NCBI GenBank assembly: GCA_023634235.1
Contig: JAMKCF010000004.1
Span: 6,179,202 to 6,243,201, forward strand
Reading direction: 5' to 3'
Length of the DNA: 64,000 nucleotides
DNA from: Pisaster brevispinus
Lineage: Eukaryota; Echinodermata; Asteroidea; Forcipulatida; Asteriidae
The position numbers were made by a program, and so were the translations under genes. Under the pieces are notes generated by a model that had not been told where the DNA came from, ran no database searches, and saw only the letters and a program-made list of their open reading frames with translations. The stretch's first letter is position 1, and each line of letters opens with the position of its first letter. This document shows, piece after piece, positions 1 through 13,689 of the stretch.

Positions 1-358
1 GCAAACGTTATGAAGTTGCTTTAACGATGTTAATGTGCGGCCAGGGTCTATTAAAAAAATATAAATGACGTTATAATAATAATTAAAGAGCGCCCTCTAG
101 TGGCAGGTTGAGAACTGTTCAAGATGCAATTTGAGAAGATGTGTTGGCGAAGTTTTTGTAAGCGCTTCAAAATTGATACACATGATGACCGTCAGGCAGC
201 CAACATATGTATGAAGTTTAAGATTGATTACGTCATCAGGAGTCACGTGACGTAACATTAAAGGTGCACTTTTTTGATGTCGTATATCTCCGAAGTACAA
301 CCCGATCACGTTGAAACTTGGCATGTCGTTAGATATTGGCGAATTCTTGTTAATTATG

Positions 359-532
359 CAATGACGTCATGATAACGTCCTCACACGATTCTTAAAGATT
401 TTTAAATTTGTTGCCCCTCTAAGTCATAAATTGCTAACGGAACATGCTATGATCAAAATTATATTTTATACAGGCTTGATACGTCAAAACTGCTTTGAAA
501 ACAAATTGACGTTATCATGACGTCGTCATTTG
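359..532. repeat. imperfect inverted repeat, possible small MITE
   Basis: A tract at 359-379 containing ATGACGTCATGATAACGTC is mirrored at 509-532 (GACGTTATCATGACGTCGTC). The arms are about 20 bp with about 130 bp between them. Target-site duplications could not be defined. The rest of 1-730 shows no coding exon. In copy B the TSP1 exon lies about 730 bp upstream of the first protease exon, but no such exon is visible at the matching place here. Confidence 0.4.
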
Positions 533-958
533 TCAGGTTATATTACCTTAAAGGTACAGTTTTACAAGATATATAGACAAAGAATTCGATCTCACAAGGC
601 ATTAATTATTGTGTTATTAACTTGATTATGTACACACTACAAGACTTTCATATTCAGATGAGTAATTTGAAAATGTTATTGGCGAAACAGCTTGGCATTT
701 GTGCACAATACAATGTGTCTAGTTAATTTTGTTGTAGTGAATCTTGCAAGCCATACCGGTACTTGACAAAGTGACGCTTTCTTGCCGCACTTTGAAGTCC
801 ATTTATTGCAGTATCATCGTAACATTCCTCCATGTTAACTATCAAAAGGCAGTGCATATGGTTTTACAATATATGAGCCAGAGGGTAGACTGGCAGTACC
901 AGTACAAGAGATGCCAACAATTACAATACTGTATGTCATTTTGGTTTATGTTCAATAG

Positions 959-3853
<2,895 letters not shown>

Positions 3854-5156
3854 TTTAATCCTTAAACAGTGTCCTGTGTCTAACTCTCGTATCTAATTGG
3901 GAGGAAGATTGTGATGGGGTCTTAAAATATAAGAATACTCAGTCCTATTATGCTTGTGTCTAAAAACAAAGATTCATACGTTTTAATATAACGGGATTTT
4001 TTCCCCGGCTGATTAGGCTCCGTCTGCCTGTTTGAAGCCCCGCTCATACCGCAAAGCGCACCATTTTTCAAATTAACTGGAGTGGCCTTCAGCTGCAGCC
4101 CAAACCGAAACTGTAGTTTCGAAAAGACCATGGACCTATATATTTGAAGTAATAATGTAGGTAAGCTCCCGTGAACATTTCAGTCCGCAAAGCAATCATC
4201 CCTAAAATTGAAGAAAAGAAAAAGGATTGTTGGTCATCAAAATTGGTTTCCTTATTTTGATTAGTTTAATTCTGAAAGCTTATACCGACTGTAACGTTTT
4301 AAAATATCAATGTGAAATCCCTGTATAAATACTTATCTGAAAAACAGAAAATATCTTTTCAAAAACCAATTCATTACTCCGCTAGCAGCAACTAACGGTT
4401 TTGTGTATGGGCCCTACGTATACGAAAGTCCCCTGTCTTTGATGTTTGACTAAAACGTTTCAATGCTGTGATAATATTTTCACTGGGTTGGTAGTTTGCC
4501 GTGATGGTACGAACTTCCCCGGCAATGAATTGACCAATAAGTGACCAATAAGTGTTTCGTTAAAGTCAGAGTATACTTTGGGTAATTGTCAAAGACCAGA
4601 ATCCTCACTTGGTGTATCCCAACACACGTATACATTAACAAACCTGTAAAAAAATTGGGCTTAATTACGGTCATCTAAGTAGCAAGAAAAAAAACCCAAC
4701 CCTGTTGAATAAAATTGTGTATACTTTCACATGCCCGAGAAAGGCTTCCTGCCTGAAGTCTTTCTCGGATTCAAATTTTGGGGTGAAAAATTGCCTCTTT
4801 ATATTGAAAACTACATTACTTCAAAGGGGTCGTTTCTAACAATGTTTTATAATATCAACAGCTCTCCAGTGCTCTTTACCAAGTAAGTTTTTATTTTCAT
4901 AAATTTTGGGAGTAATTACCAAAGGTATACCCTCTCTTTAAATGAAAGCCACGAGACGGTTGATAACAAAATTAACTTCTTATAAAAACAAAGCGAGACT
5001 TTACTATCCATTTTAACTTAAGCCAAATTTATGAATTTCTATAATCAGTGCTACTCAGTTATGTTTACTTTCTGTACTTCTGTGCAGGTCAAGTTTGCTA
5101 TGTATATATTTTGCTATTTTAATAATCAGAATTTATCTTTACATGTTTATTGGACA

Positions 5157-5162
5157 AATAAA
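5157..5162 (+). promoter_or_regulatory. candidate poly(A) signal, copy A
   Basis: AATAAA about 1.3 kb after the copy A stop codon. It is at the position that aligns with AATAAA at 22,194 after copy B, so it is shared by both duplicates. A 3' UTR of about 1.3 kb would follow. Confidence 0.45.
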
Positions 5163-5375
5163 TTGATAAAAATGCATTTTCACTTAAGCTTGAATTCTCA
5201 ACTTGACTTCTCATTTTTCAACTTGCCGCCCCCCTTTTCAGCCAGTCAAAAAAAAAACAACGTTTTTTATATGATAACCTAGTCAACAGTTGTCCGGTTT
5301 TCAGGGGTGAAAAAATATCTATTGAATATCTTCGGCCTGTTGTGGATGGAACAGGATTCGCAGTGGTCATAACAA

Positions 5376-5645
5376 ATGCGCAGTTGTACTGCAATTATTT
5401 GTTTTTATTGCGTAATGTGTAATGTGGCTTTACCCTTCCCTCCCGCTTCCCCCTCCCCTCCTCTTCTTGTTGGGGTTCAGATTTACCCAGGGGCCGTGTA
5501 CGTCCCCGCGGCTCCTCCTGGATCTGCTTATAATTCAGTTGGTACTCAACACTTGAACTTGAAAGCCTACGAGAGGGGAGACTTGCAACGGGATCACCAT
5601 AATGGTTTGATAAACCTAAACTTTGATAAAAAACCTAAACTTTGA
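5376..5645 (+). other. ATG-initiated ORF with signal-peptide-like start, ends just before the 27-bp repeats
   Basis: An 89-codon ORF. Its N-terminus has one Arg followed by a hydrophobic, Cys-rich run (about residues 5-18), then a Pro/Ser-rich stretch and a YPGAVYVPAAPPG segment. It ends at TGA 5643-5645 inside a 19-bp tandem duplication (5612-5630, 5631-5649, partial 5650-5664). Because 19 is not a multiple of three, this duplication puts the following nonapeptide repeats in a different frame; without one copy the two frames would be continuous. No homologue is recognised. An alternative view is that the first codons are 3' flank and an acceptor (GGGGTTCAG at about 5475-5483) starts an exon here. 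Coding status is unproven. Confidence 0.3.
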
Positions 5646-5664
5646 TAAAAAACCTAAACTTTGT

Positions 5665-6513
5665 GTACCTGCAAACTTGGTTAACCCGGGTGTACCTGCG
5701 AACTTGGTTAACCCGGGTGTACCTGCGAACTTGGTTAACCCGGGTGTACCTGCGAACTTGGTTAACCCGGGTGTAGCTGCGAACTTGGTTTACCCGGGTG
5801 TACCTGCAAACTTGGTTAACCCGGGTGCACCTGCGAACTTGGTTAACCCGGGTGCACCTGCGAACTTGGTTAACCCGGGTGCACCTGCGAACTTGGTTAA
5901 CCCGGGTGCACCTGCGAACTTGGTTAACCCGGGTGTACCTGCGAACTTGGTTAAACCGGGTGTACCTGCGAACTTGGTTAACCCGGGTGCACCTGCGAAC
6001 TTGGTTAACCCGGGTGCACCTGCAAACTTGGTTAACCCGGGTGCACCTGCGAACTTGGTTAACCCGGGTGTACCTGCAAACTTGGTTAAACCGGGTGTAC
6101 CTGCGAACTTGGTTAACCCGGGTGCACCTGCGAACTTGGTTAACCCGGGTGCACCTGCGAACTTGGTTAACCCGGGTGTACCTGCAAACTTGGTTAACCC
6201 GGGTGTACCTGCAAACTTGGTTAACCCGGGTGTACCTGCAAACTTGGTTAACCCGGGTGCACCTGCGAACTTGGTTAACCCGGGTGTACCTGCGAACTTG
6301 GTTAACCCGGGTGTACCTGCAAACTTGGTTAACCCGGGTGTACCTGCAAACTTGGTTAACCCGGGTGCACCTGCGAACTTGGTTAACCCGGGTGTACCTG
6401 CGAACTTGGTTAACCCGGGTGTACCTGCGAACTTGGTTAAACCGGGTGTACCTGTGAACTTGGTTAACCCGGATGTACCTGCGAACTTGGTTAACCCGGG
6501 TGTACCTGCGTTT
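5665..6513 (+). repeat. 27-bp minisatellite, 31 copies, open as a 9-residue repeat
   Basis: Thirty-one exact-length 27-bp units plus a partial one, each containing CCTGCGAACTTGGTTAACC. In one frame every unit reads V/A-P-A-N-L-V-N-P-G. Variation is confined to a few sites: GTA/GCA (Val/Ala), GCG/GCA (silent), AAC/AAA (Asn/Lys) and singletons. No unit has an indel. A second forward frame and two reverse frames are also open, so openness alone is weak evidence for coding. The repeat frame has stops just upstream (5608-5619) and no ATG of its own; its first candidate codon at 5623 is TTG. It ends at TAG 6514-6516. Confidence 0.9.
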
Positions 6514-6569
6514 TAGATGTCAAAGGAAACCCTCCAATGTGGGAGGGGGGGTGCACCCAAATCATTTGA

Positions 6570-7160
6570 ATGTGCCATTTGTTTTTGAAGAGATATAACC
6601 CAACCCCCATGCTGATTCACTTCTATATTGTCAATATACTATCATACAAACAACCAATCCATGAAATGTTAATCAAACAAAAACAAAGACCCCTGAATAC
6701 GGATCATGTGCACGTTCAATTCTTAGTTCCCTTGCTTGAGCGGAAACGGGAGTTTTTATCAATCTTTCTCAAACATCAGAAAATGCAGCGACAATAACAT
6801 GACCTTTCTAAAAGTGCCATGGTGTTTTATTTTTCAGAATCACCAAGTAGGCTAATCTTTGCATTTACACATCAGTTGCCGCCTCTTGGAAATTAATAAC
6901 AAAGAAAATGTTCGACAGTTCCCAACCGAAATCATGTTTTATAAATGTTTCAATGGCTTCAGACGTCGGTAAACATAAAATCTGTTTCTATGGAATAAAA
7001 GGTATAGAACCAGCTTGGTGGTTCCAGCCGCCCAAGTAAGGTCCCGTTCATGTAAATCTCGCCAAGACATTTTGAGAAACCATTGTGATGAAGACATAAA
7101 GCCCTATTTCGTCCCGGGTCGATGAATCTCCTGAGGGGCCCAAAGAATATTATACACTCT
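6570..7160 (+). repeat. diverged duplicate of the protease-B 5' flank, unit 1
   Basis: Aligns by eye with 13,690-14,260: shared CAACCAAT...TTAATCAAACAAAAAC, CGGGAGTTT, CCAAGTAGGCTAAT, CTTGGAAATTAATA, GAAACCATTGTGA and CCCGGGTCGAT. It is moderately diverged. It is the remnant of a second copy of the region that precedes gene B, now separated from the rest by transposable elements. A short reverse frame in unit 1 (6959-7204) is not preserved in unit 2, so no gene is claimed. Confidence 0.75.
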
Positions 7161-8830
7161 AAGAACGTTGGGTACAAATTATTGGGTAAAGTCATTTTGA
7201 CCAACGTTTGGTCGATATTGATCCCATTATTGGTGTAAGTTGGAAGTATTTACCCAACTTAACTAATATGAGTTGAGTTGGTCAATTTCAAAATACCTGT
7301 TATAGGTTAATCTAAACCTTATATTGGGTGGCTGCAATAAGCCCAAACTTCCTTAATTGGTCGTTTAGAAAAACGTTTTGTTAGTTAGTAAAAGATACTT
7401 GGTTTTTACCTATAAGGACCAACAGAAGGCCTCTCGTTCTACATCATATTGGGTTAAAAGTGTTTAACCAGCATTAAGGCTTGTTTTTAACCTTTGTTTT
7501 GGAGTTAGCTCAACCAAATATTTGGCGACTACAATAAGCCCAAACCTGATGGTTGAAACTTCTTTACAGTAAATGGTTATTTGGGGGAAAAATCTTTTAA
7601 CCATATTCCTTGGTAAATAATACTCGGTTTTACCTTTAGACCAACAGATGGTCTCTTGTTCTACATCATATTGGTTTAAAAATGTTTAACCAACATTGAA
7701 GCTTGTTGTTAACCTTGTTTATGGTAAGCTCAACCTGTTATTGGTTTAGGCCTAGGGTAAGTTCAAAAACCGAATCCAATGAGTAACCTTCCCCAATGAT
7801 TGGTGAATCCTTGGCCCACAGCTATCTTGGAGAAAAGCATTGGTTCTATGACGAACAACTGGCAGTTGTTAAAGGCTACATGTACCTCTATAGGTACAAA
7901 ATAAATGTGTCACCAACATGAACAGCCCTAAATGGTGTTTAAAGCTTTGCATGGTGTGAAAAATAAGAACTTTAAATACTAAATAGTAAACTTGCGGGTA
8001 CAACCATGTATAAAATCTCTTTTGAGGGAGTGTTGGCTCTGAAAGAAGCCGGTGTGGGCTCAACGTTTCGAACAGTATACTCTGCTCGTCTTGAAGACGT
8101 TCTCCTGAAGACGAGCAGAGTATACTGTCCGAAACGTCGAGACCACACCGGCTTTTTTTCAGAGCCAACACTCCCTCAAAAGAGATTTTATACATGGTTG
8201 TAACCGCAAGTTTACTATTTAGTATTTATAGTTACTTCTTATGAATAGCCCTATTAACTAGTAACAGTTGATGGAGAAGCTCGACATGGTTAGCCTATTG
8301 GATAAACCAAAAGCTCCAAACTTTTCTATAAATCAACTTGGTTTGAAAAGACCAATAATTAGACTAAGGTTGTTACCCACAGCGAAGTTGGGTAGTACCA
8401 TTTATCATAACATTAGGCAAAATGGTTACTCCCAATTATTGGTAACTTATGATTAGCCATTAATTGGTCACAATTGTTTTACTCCTTTTTTTTTTTTTTT
8501 TAATAATTTTGCTCTTTTGTTGGTAAAAATAGTTTTTTTCTTTCGTTGGTAAACATATTTGTGCACTTTTGTCGGTCAAAATATTTTTGCTTTTTAGTTG
8601 GTCAATATATTTTCCTCATTTGTGGGTCAAAATATTTCTACTCTTTTGTTGGGTTTTCTTTTTGGTCAACTATTAGTTGGTTATGTTTGTGTTTGACAAT
8701 TGTTGGGTAATGTTTAATGATTGGGTTATATTATTTTACCCAGCACTGTCGTGTACAGTGTAGTTGACCAAAGGTTACACACAATTTGTACCCAGCAGTT
8801 TTACACAGCAACATTTTACACTTCTTTTTT
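7150..8830. mobile_element. TTGGGT/TTGGTCAA-rich element with inverted ends
   Basis: AT-rich tract dominated by degenerate TTGGGT, TTGGTNA and GGTTAA motifs in varying spacing, without a coding frame. Its ends are roughly inverted: AACGTTGGGTACAAATT near 7163-7180 and AATTTGTACCCAGCAGTT near 8780-8800. This resembles the class of TTGGGT-ended non-autonomous DNA elements, but I cannot assign a superfamily and no target duplication is resolved. A foldback element sits in its middle. Confidence 0.5.
7973..8228. mobile_element. long foldback (inverted-repeat) element
   Basis: Two arms of about 125 bp meet at a short centre near 8100. Left arm features appear in reverse order on the right: TAAATACTAAATAGTAAACT, GCGG/CCGC, CATGTATAAAATCTCTTTTG, GAGGGAGTGTTGGCTCTGAA, GCCGGTGTG and the CAGAGTATACT hairpin. 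The arms are nearly perfect, so the RNA would fold into one long hairpin. The short frames read from each strand are mirror images of each other, not genes. A one-armed relative is at 62,565-62,680. Confidence 0.85.
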
Positions 8831-8962
8831 TAGAGCATATAGGTCTATGTGGATTGTACAAGTTGTAATTACCACGTTGTAGAGGACCTATCTCAAATTG
8901 GGCTCACTCTAATTAGAAGTGTAATATTTTGTAAAATATCGCTATTTTGTAAAATATGACAA

Positions 8963-10230
8963 TTGGCATCATGGGTAATTCAAGAGAGTAAGCTTACACT
9001 CCTCTGCTCTGACATTTGGTCTTCAAATCGAGGACTGCTCATAGCCACTGTTGAATCAAAAATGCCACCCAAACGTTCTTCTGCAGCAAAGCAATCTCAA
9101 CCTGAAATCTCGTCTTTTATGTCTGGGGTGCAACCGGCCGCCATGCTGGCTCGACCGTACAGGGTGTATCCATGCAGCGGGTTACTCGTTCCCGAACGAG
9201 TCCGGCAACACAGCGCCCCCCTCGTCCCCAGGCCTAGTAGCAGCACATCCCAACGGGTCGACTTGTCCCTCTCCTGCAGCTGACGACGACCGCCAATGCG
9301 ATTTCGAATTGTTTGTGAAGGAGTCTCTTGGAGCTGTCCAGAGTAAGCTTTTGTCCGTCCTTCAGGGCCAAGACCATCTTAGAGAGAAAGTAACCACTCA
9401 TGAGGAAGAGGTAAATCGTGCTATATAAATTACCAGTCCGACCGTATTGATGAGGTTTCTTCAATTGGGTGGACAATATCGAATCCAAGTCCGCAACTAC
9501 CGAAAACGACCTCAAAGGAGCAGTCGAAGTACTCGATACAATGGCTGACCGTCTTGACCGCATGGAGACAGCGGCGGATACAGGGGGGGCGTGGGGGCGC
9601 ACGCCCCCCTTTTGCTTGAAAAAAAAAAACGAAAAAAAAAAAAAAACGGGAAAAAAAAAACTCGAGGGGAAAAATAAGGGAGAGACAAAATTAAAGACAT
9701 AGGCCTTACCTGGGTTTTTTTAAAGCTACTAATATTCCATACCTCGTACACTTTTTTTCACCATTTTGTTGCTTGGTAAATTTTCACGCCCCCCCCCCCG
9801 TTTGGAAAATCCTGGATCCGCCCCTGGGAGAGACTCTCTAGGAAGAACAACCTCAGGCTATATTGGCATTGTGCAGATGGAAGCTCCAGAGAACTGTATA
9901 AAGATAGTTAAAGACATTCTGTATAATTTGTTTGGTCTGGATAACATTAACAATGAGAGAGCTCACAGAGATGGCCGAAGATAAGAAGGTACAAGTCAAC
10001 ATATTCTGGTGAGATTTTTCAAGATAAACTCAGCGTGATCAAACAAGCTCGTAGAACACTCCAAGGAGAGTCCTTCTGTTTTGTTGACGATCTCATTAAA
10101 CGTGACTTAATGGAGAAGAAAAAATGGTCAACTCAAGTCAAGAAAGCTTATGAGGAGGGAGCCTGCTATCATTTTTCTGCCGGCCATTGGAGACATTCTA
10201 AAAGCTCCCCCGTAGACTTCTCATAAATAA
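8963..10230 (+). pseudogene. L1-like retrotransposon ORF1 remnant (frameshifted)
   Basis: ATG at 9062 begins a basic Ser/Lys-rich start (MPPKRSSAAKQ). After frame changes come an Ala/Pro/Ser-rich stretch, a heptad-like acidic region (about 9290-9560, e.g. DNIESKSATTENDLK, VLDTMADRLDRME), then a region with FGLDNINNERAHR and an HILVRF-like stretch (about 9840-10,030). That order (N-terminal basic, coiled coil, ERAHR, ILVRF) is that of the L1/Tx1 ORF1 nucleic-acid-binding protein. Several stops and frameshifts and a nested insertion at 9569-9826 make it non-functional. Confidence 0.65.
9569..9826. mobile_element. small DNA transposon nested in the L1 ORF1
   Basis: Ends are CAGCGGCGGATACAGG on the left and CCTGGATCCGCCCCTG on the right, a 16-bp terminal inverted repeat with two mismatches. 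The element is flanked by the direct repeat GGAGA (9564-9568 and 9827-9831). Excising it rejoins the L1 ORF1 sequence into a frame reading ATGGAG...SRKNNLRLY, the expected motif at this place in L1-type ORF1, which supports the borders. The inside is G-run, poly-A and C-run sequence with no gene. The ends are hAT- or P-like, but a 5-bp duplication does not fit either well. Confidence 0.6.
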
Positions 10231-10309
10231 TGTTTAACGTATTGCTAATTTGTCTGTTTTTGTTTATTTACGGAGCAGTTGAGTGTCTGGGATGCTCTCT
10301 CTCTCTCTA

Positions 10310-10470
10310 GGTTCTCTTGCCCATAAGAACGTCAATTCTGTTTGGTTTAATAGTCCCCTTCCCCCTCCCCCTCCCCCTCCCCCTGCACTTTCCCCAACTC
10401 CTGTTCAGCCTTCCTCCTTCCCATTCCCCAAACCCCTGTCCTCTCCCTTTCCCTTCCTAACCTCCCATCA
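10310..10470. repeat. CT-rich low-complexity tract
   Basis: (CCCCCT)n and related pyrimidine-rich sequence between the ORF1 remnant and the endonuclease remnant of the L1-like element. It gives a proline-rich frame that is not a gene. Confidence 0.7.
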
Positions 10471-10663
10471 AGCAGAAAATCAGTTCAAGCAGTTTGCAGT
10501 GTTTCAATTAAGAAGAGTAAAGTTGTCAGTTTTTGTCTTCATTTTATAAGTAAGTTAAACCATCAGATTGATTCTAAATTACGTTTATTTGAACTAGGTT
10601 GTTTTATTTTGGCGTTCTTTAATTAAGTATAAATATAATGGTGAAAAATAATCATCTTGCTAT

Positions 10664-10930
10664 GTGTCCTTAAATATTAGGGGCCTCCAGAACTCTACCA
10701 AGAGAAGGCAGTTTTTTACTTGGCTTAGGAATAAACCCTTTGATGTTATGTTTTTGCAAGAAACGCACAGTGTTCCGGATACTGAAACCACGTGGACTAG
10801 TGAGTGGGTTTACCACATTTTTTACAACCACTTTTCTAGTAACAGTGCCGCGGTTTGTATTCTTTTCGAAGCTCATTTTCAATTTGTTATCTCTAACATT
10901 TGGCGTGACCCCCTTTGAAAGTTTTGTCAT
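10664..10930 (+). pseudogene. L1-like ORF2 endonuclease fragment
   Basis: Reads LNIRGLQNSTKRRQFFTWL followed by DVMFLQETHS, the first two conserved blocks of the apurinic/apyrimidinic-type endonuclease that starts ORF2 of L1/Tx1 elements (Asn of LNIRGL, Glu of QETH). The rest of the endonuclease is missing: within about 40 bp the sequence jumps to reverse-transcriptase sequence, so there is a large internal deletion. Confidence 0.75.
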
Positions 10931-10954
10931 AGGAATCTAAGAGTTCTTGTGAAG

Positions 10955-11975
10955 GTCACTTGACAGTCGATGAGTGCCTAAATATTGTAAAATTCTTGGC
11001 AAATGAGAAAACCCCAGGCTCTGATGGTTTTCCTGCTGAATTTTATAAGGTTATGTGGAATGATATTAAAGATTACCTCATCAATGCTTTTAATACTTCG
11101 TTTGAAATAGGTCAAATGTCAGTCTCGCAGAGAAGAGGTGTTATTACACTTCTTCCTTAAAATGAAAAAAGAAAAACCTTGTCTCTTAGTAACTGGAGAC
11201 CTATTTCGATTTTAAACACTGACTACAAAATAGCAGCTAAAGCAATTGCACACAGGATTAAAAAGCATCTCCCTTCCTTAATATCTTCTGACCAAACAGG
11301 ATTCATACTGGGTAGATTTAATGGCGAAAATATTGTAACCACTTTGGAAACCTTACAATATGCCGAAGGCGAAGATATTCCAGGAATGCTGCTTTGTGTG
11401 GATTTTGAAAAGGCCTTTGATAAGCTTGAATGGCATTTTGTCAATAAGACTCAAATGGATTACGGTTTTGGCGAAGATATAAGAAAGTGGATTAAGGTAT
11501 TTTACAAGAATTTTGAGAGTACTGTTATCAATAATGGGTATTCTTCCGAATTCTTCCCGTTGTCCAGAGGAGTTAGGCAAGGCTGTCCTTTATCTCCGTA
11601 TCTCTTTACTCTTGCTGTTGAACCTCTTGCAGAAACAATCAGGAACAACAATCAATGGTATTAATATAGATGGCCTTTATCTGAAGGTTTCCAAGTTTGC
11701 CGATGACACCACAATTTTTCTAGACGGGTCTAAAAAATCTCTGCAGAAGACTTTAGAAACTCTGGAATTTTTTTTTTTAAATGCTCTGGTTTGACGGTTA
11801 ACTATAATAAGTCACAGGTTATTCTTATTGGTTCAAACAAACAAAAAGGTGCTAACTTTATGTCCAATTTCCCCCTAAAGGTTGTTAGTGAATCTTTTAA
11901 AAGTCTAGATATTTGGTTTCCTTTAAACAAGGAGAATGTGTTTGGGTTGAACTTCGCGGTCAATTAATTAATGAG
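10955..11975 (+). pseudogene. L1/Tx1-like reverse transcriptase remnant
   Basis: Reverse transcriptase of a non-LTR retrotransposon in the same orientation as the endonuclease fragment. Visible blocks are KTPGSDGFPAEFYK, NWRPISILNTDYKI, QTGFILGR, CVDFEKAFDKLEW, RGVRQGCPLSPYLF and the catalytic block KFADDTTIF. Damage: an in-frame TAA at 11,158-11,160, a frameshift near 11,640-11,660 between AETIRNNN and INGINIDG, and another in a T-run at about 11,770. Weakly readable sequence continues to about 11,975. No intact second ORF survives. The FADD box is present, but the element is dead. Confidence 0.85.
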
Positions 11976-12880
11976 CGATACTATCATTCCACCAAAGGGC
12001 ATCCAAACCTCGTCTATGGGCACCGGCTCGTGTCCGGGTCTAGCTCCATCTTCAGTTTTGACATGAGTTTGTGCAGAGCCGAGACCCGGGTTTGAAATAA
12101 AGAATATTCTTAATTAATAAATCCTTCACGCGATCAGCTTGTGCGTCTGCAGTAGTTAGCAATCCACGCATGATCGTGGACCGATCAAGGTATGAGCTCC
12201 ATACGGGCGATCCCAACTATAGTTTTGGGACGCCCCAACTTTAACACTCAAGTTGGGACCAGTCCCAACTATAGTTCGATTGTCAAGTTGGGACGGAACA
12301 GCTCCATGGTCATAAGGTGGGACATTATTTTGTTAATGTCACTCGATATACCGTTGGTACCACGGTGGTACCAAGCAGGGTTTTCCCCAGGTTTGTCCAC
12401 GCTGAATTAAAACGAAGTTATTGGAATGTTTTGTAGGCCTCCTACGTGGTGTTTATCTTTGGTTTTTAAAGCTCTACGTCCAAAAGGCACAGGCCTACTT
12501 ATATGTCGCATTACGAATTGTTTATTTAATTTGTTTTAATCCACCACGAAACCCAAGTACAATCCAATGCTATTGAATATAAACCAAAGGTTTTAAAGGA
12601 TACTCAGTGCTTTCCAGAGAGAAAAAAACATCCACAGGCAAATAACTCGGGCAAATCACATCTATCTTAATGTTCCATCAGTAAATATGAATTGGGTGTT
12701 TTGAACACACAATCAAGTTGTCGAAGTCGAAGAGAACTATAGTGTTCAGTTTGTGTACGGCCTGTTTGCTGAGCTTGACGCTCCCTAGGACGGAGCAGCT
12801 ATGACGGCCAAACCGTCCATATATTCAGAATATCAGAACTGACTCGGATCCCGGGTGTCCCAGGAGGGCCTCAAGTCAGG
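11976..12880. other. intergenic, no gene seen
   Basis: Holds short direct and inverted repeats at 12,205-12,300 (CCCAACTATAGTT, AAGTTGGGAC) and otherwise unremarkable sequence. No exon or RNA gene is recognised. Confidence 0.5.
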
Positions 12881-13020
12881 GTCAACCCTTTATGGGTACA
12901 GCCCAGTCACTGATCCAGGACGACATTTACGACCAACCTACCAACGTCATTGCCCTTTGTTATTCAAATAATACCTTACTGGGCGGATCAAATGACGTCA
13001 AAACCTTCAATGACATCATA
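12881..13020 (+). repeat. 140-bp direct repeat, upstream copy
   Basis: Base-for-base the same as 14,559-14,698 as far as I can read. Begins GTCAACCCTTTATGGGTACA, ends AATGACATCATA, and contains a CRE/ATF-type palindrome TGACGTCA. Flanks on both sides differ. This copy is followed by no protease exon within 1.5 kb. Confidence 0.9.
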
Positions 13021-13689
13021 TACAAAGTGGCAGAAAGGAAGATACTTTTTTTATATTGTTTATTACAAGTAAGGAATGATAAATTAAACTGTAATATTTT
13101 GAAGTTGCACAAATAAAGAATAGGTTATAAATATTACATGTTTATAACAAACGGAGCTGCGTGGTCCAGACTATATAAAGGTCATTGTGCTGTCCCAAAT
13201 GGGCTTTGCGATTTGCCACAAAAAGTGACAATTTTTTCAGTCCACCGATCAAAACGCATGTCACATGAATGGAAAGCTTTCTTTATCTAGTTACATAAAC
13301 CGTGCGACTTATATTTCTGCGAGCTTGCTAGTTTTGGGGAGTTTGCCATGCAATTTAGTGGGCCGGGACAACCCCCAGGAAAATTGACCAATGTGGCTTG
13401 ACATAAAAAACTGATTATTTGAGTCCAAAAGCACTTTTTTGAATTAAAAAGTGCCCCTCTTTTCTGTTTATTAATTAAATAGAATTTACACTTTTTAGAA
13501 AGAGGAATATATATACTGTGCAATGCCGAGCGACCTAGTACGTTTAACAAAAGTACTTTCCAGAAACACAGGGAAAACTTCTCCCGAGTGAATGAATTTT
13601 AAGGGAATTTGACGTGTTAAACAGATCTTCGTGAAAGGCGTTGAGCAGATGCACGCTAGTTCTTCATGTGAGTCAATCCCAAGCTGATT
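13021..13689. other. intergenic, no gene seen
   Basis: AT-rich sequence between the upstream 140-bp copy and the duplicated 5' flank. I see no exon, RNA gene or mobile-element ends in it. Confidence 0.5.

Noticed and set aside
5798..6457. Second forward frame (Trp/Leu/Arg-rich) over the 27-bp array
   Set aside because: Shadow of the same repeat; starts with a non-ATG codon and lies fully inside the array.
5665..6513. CRISPR-like array
   Set aside because: Units are contiguous with no variable spacers, in a eukaryotic context; it is a minisatellite. The same applies to 50,600-51,055.
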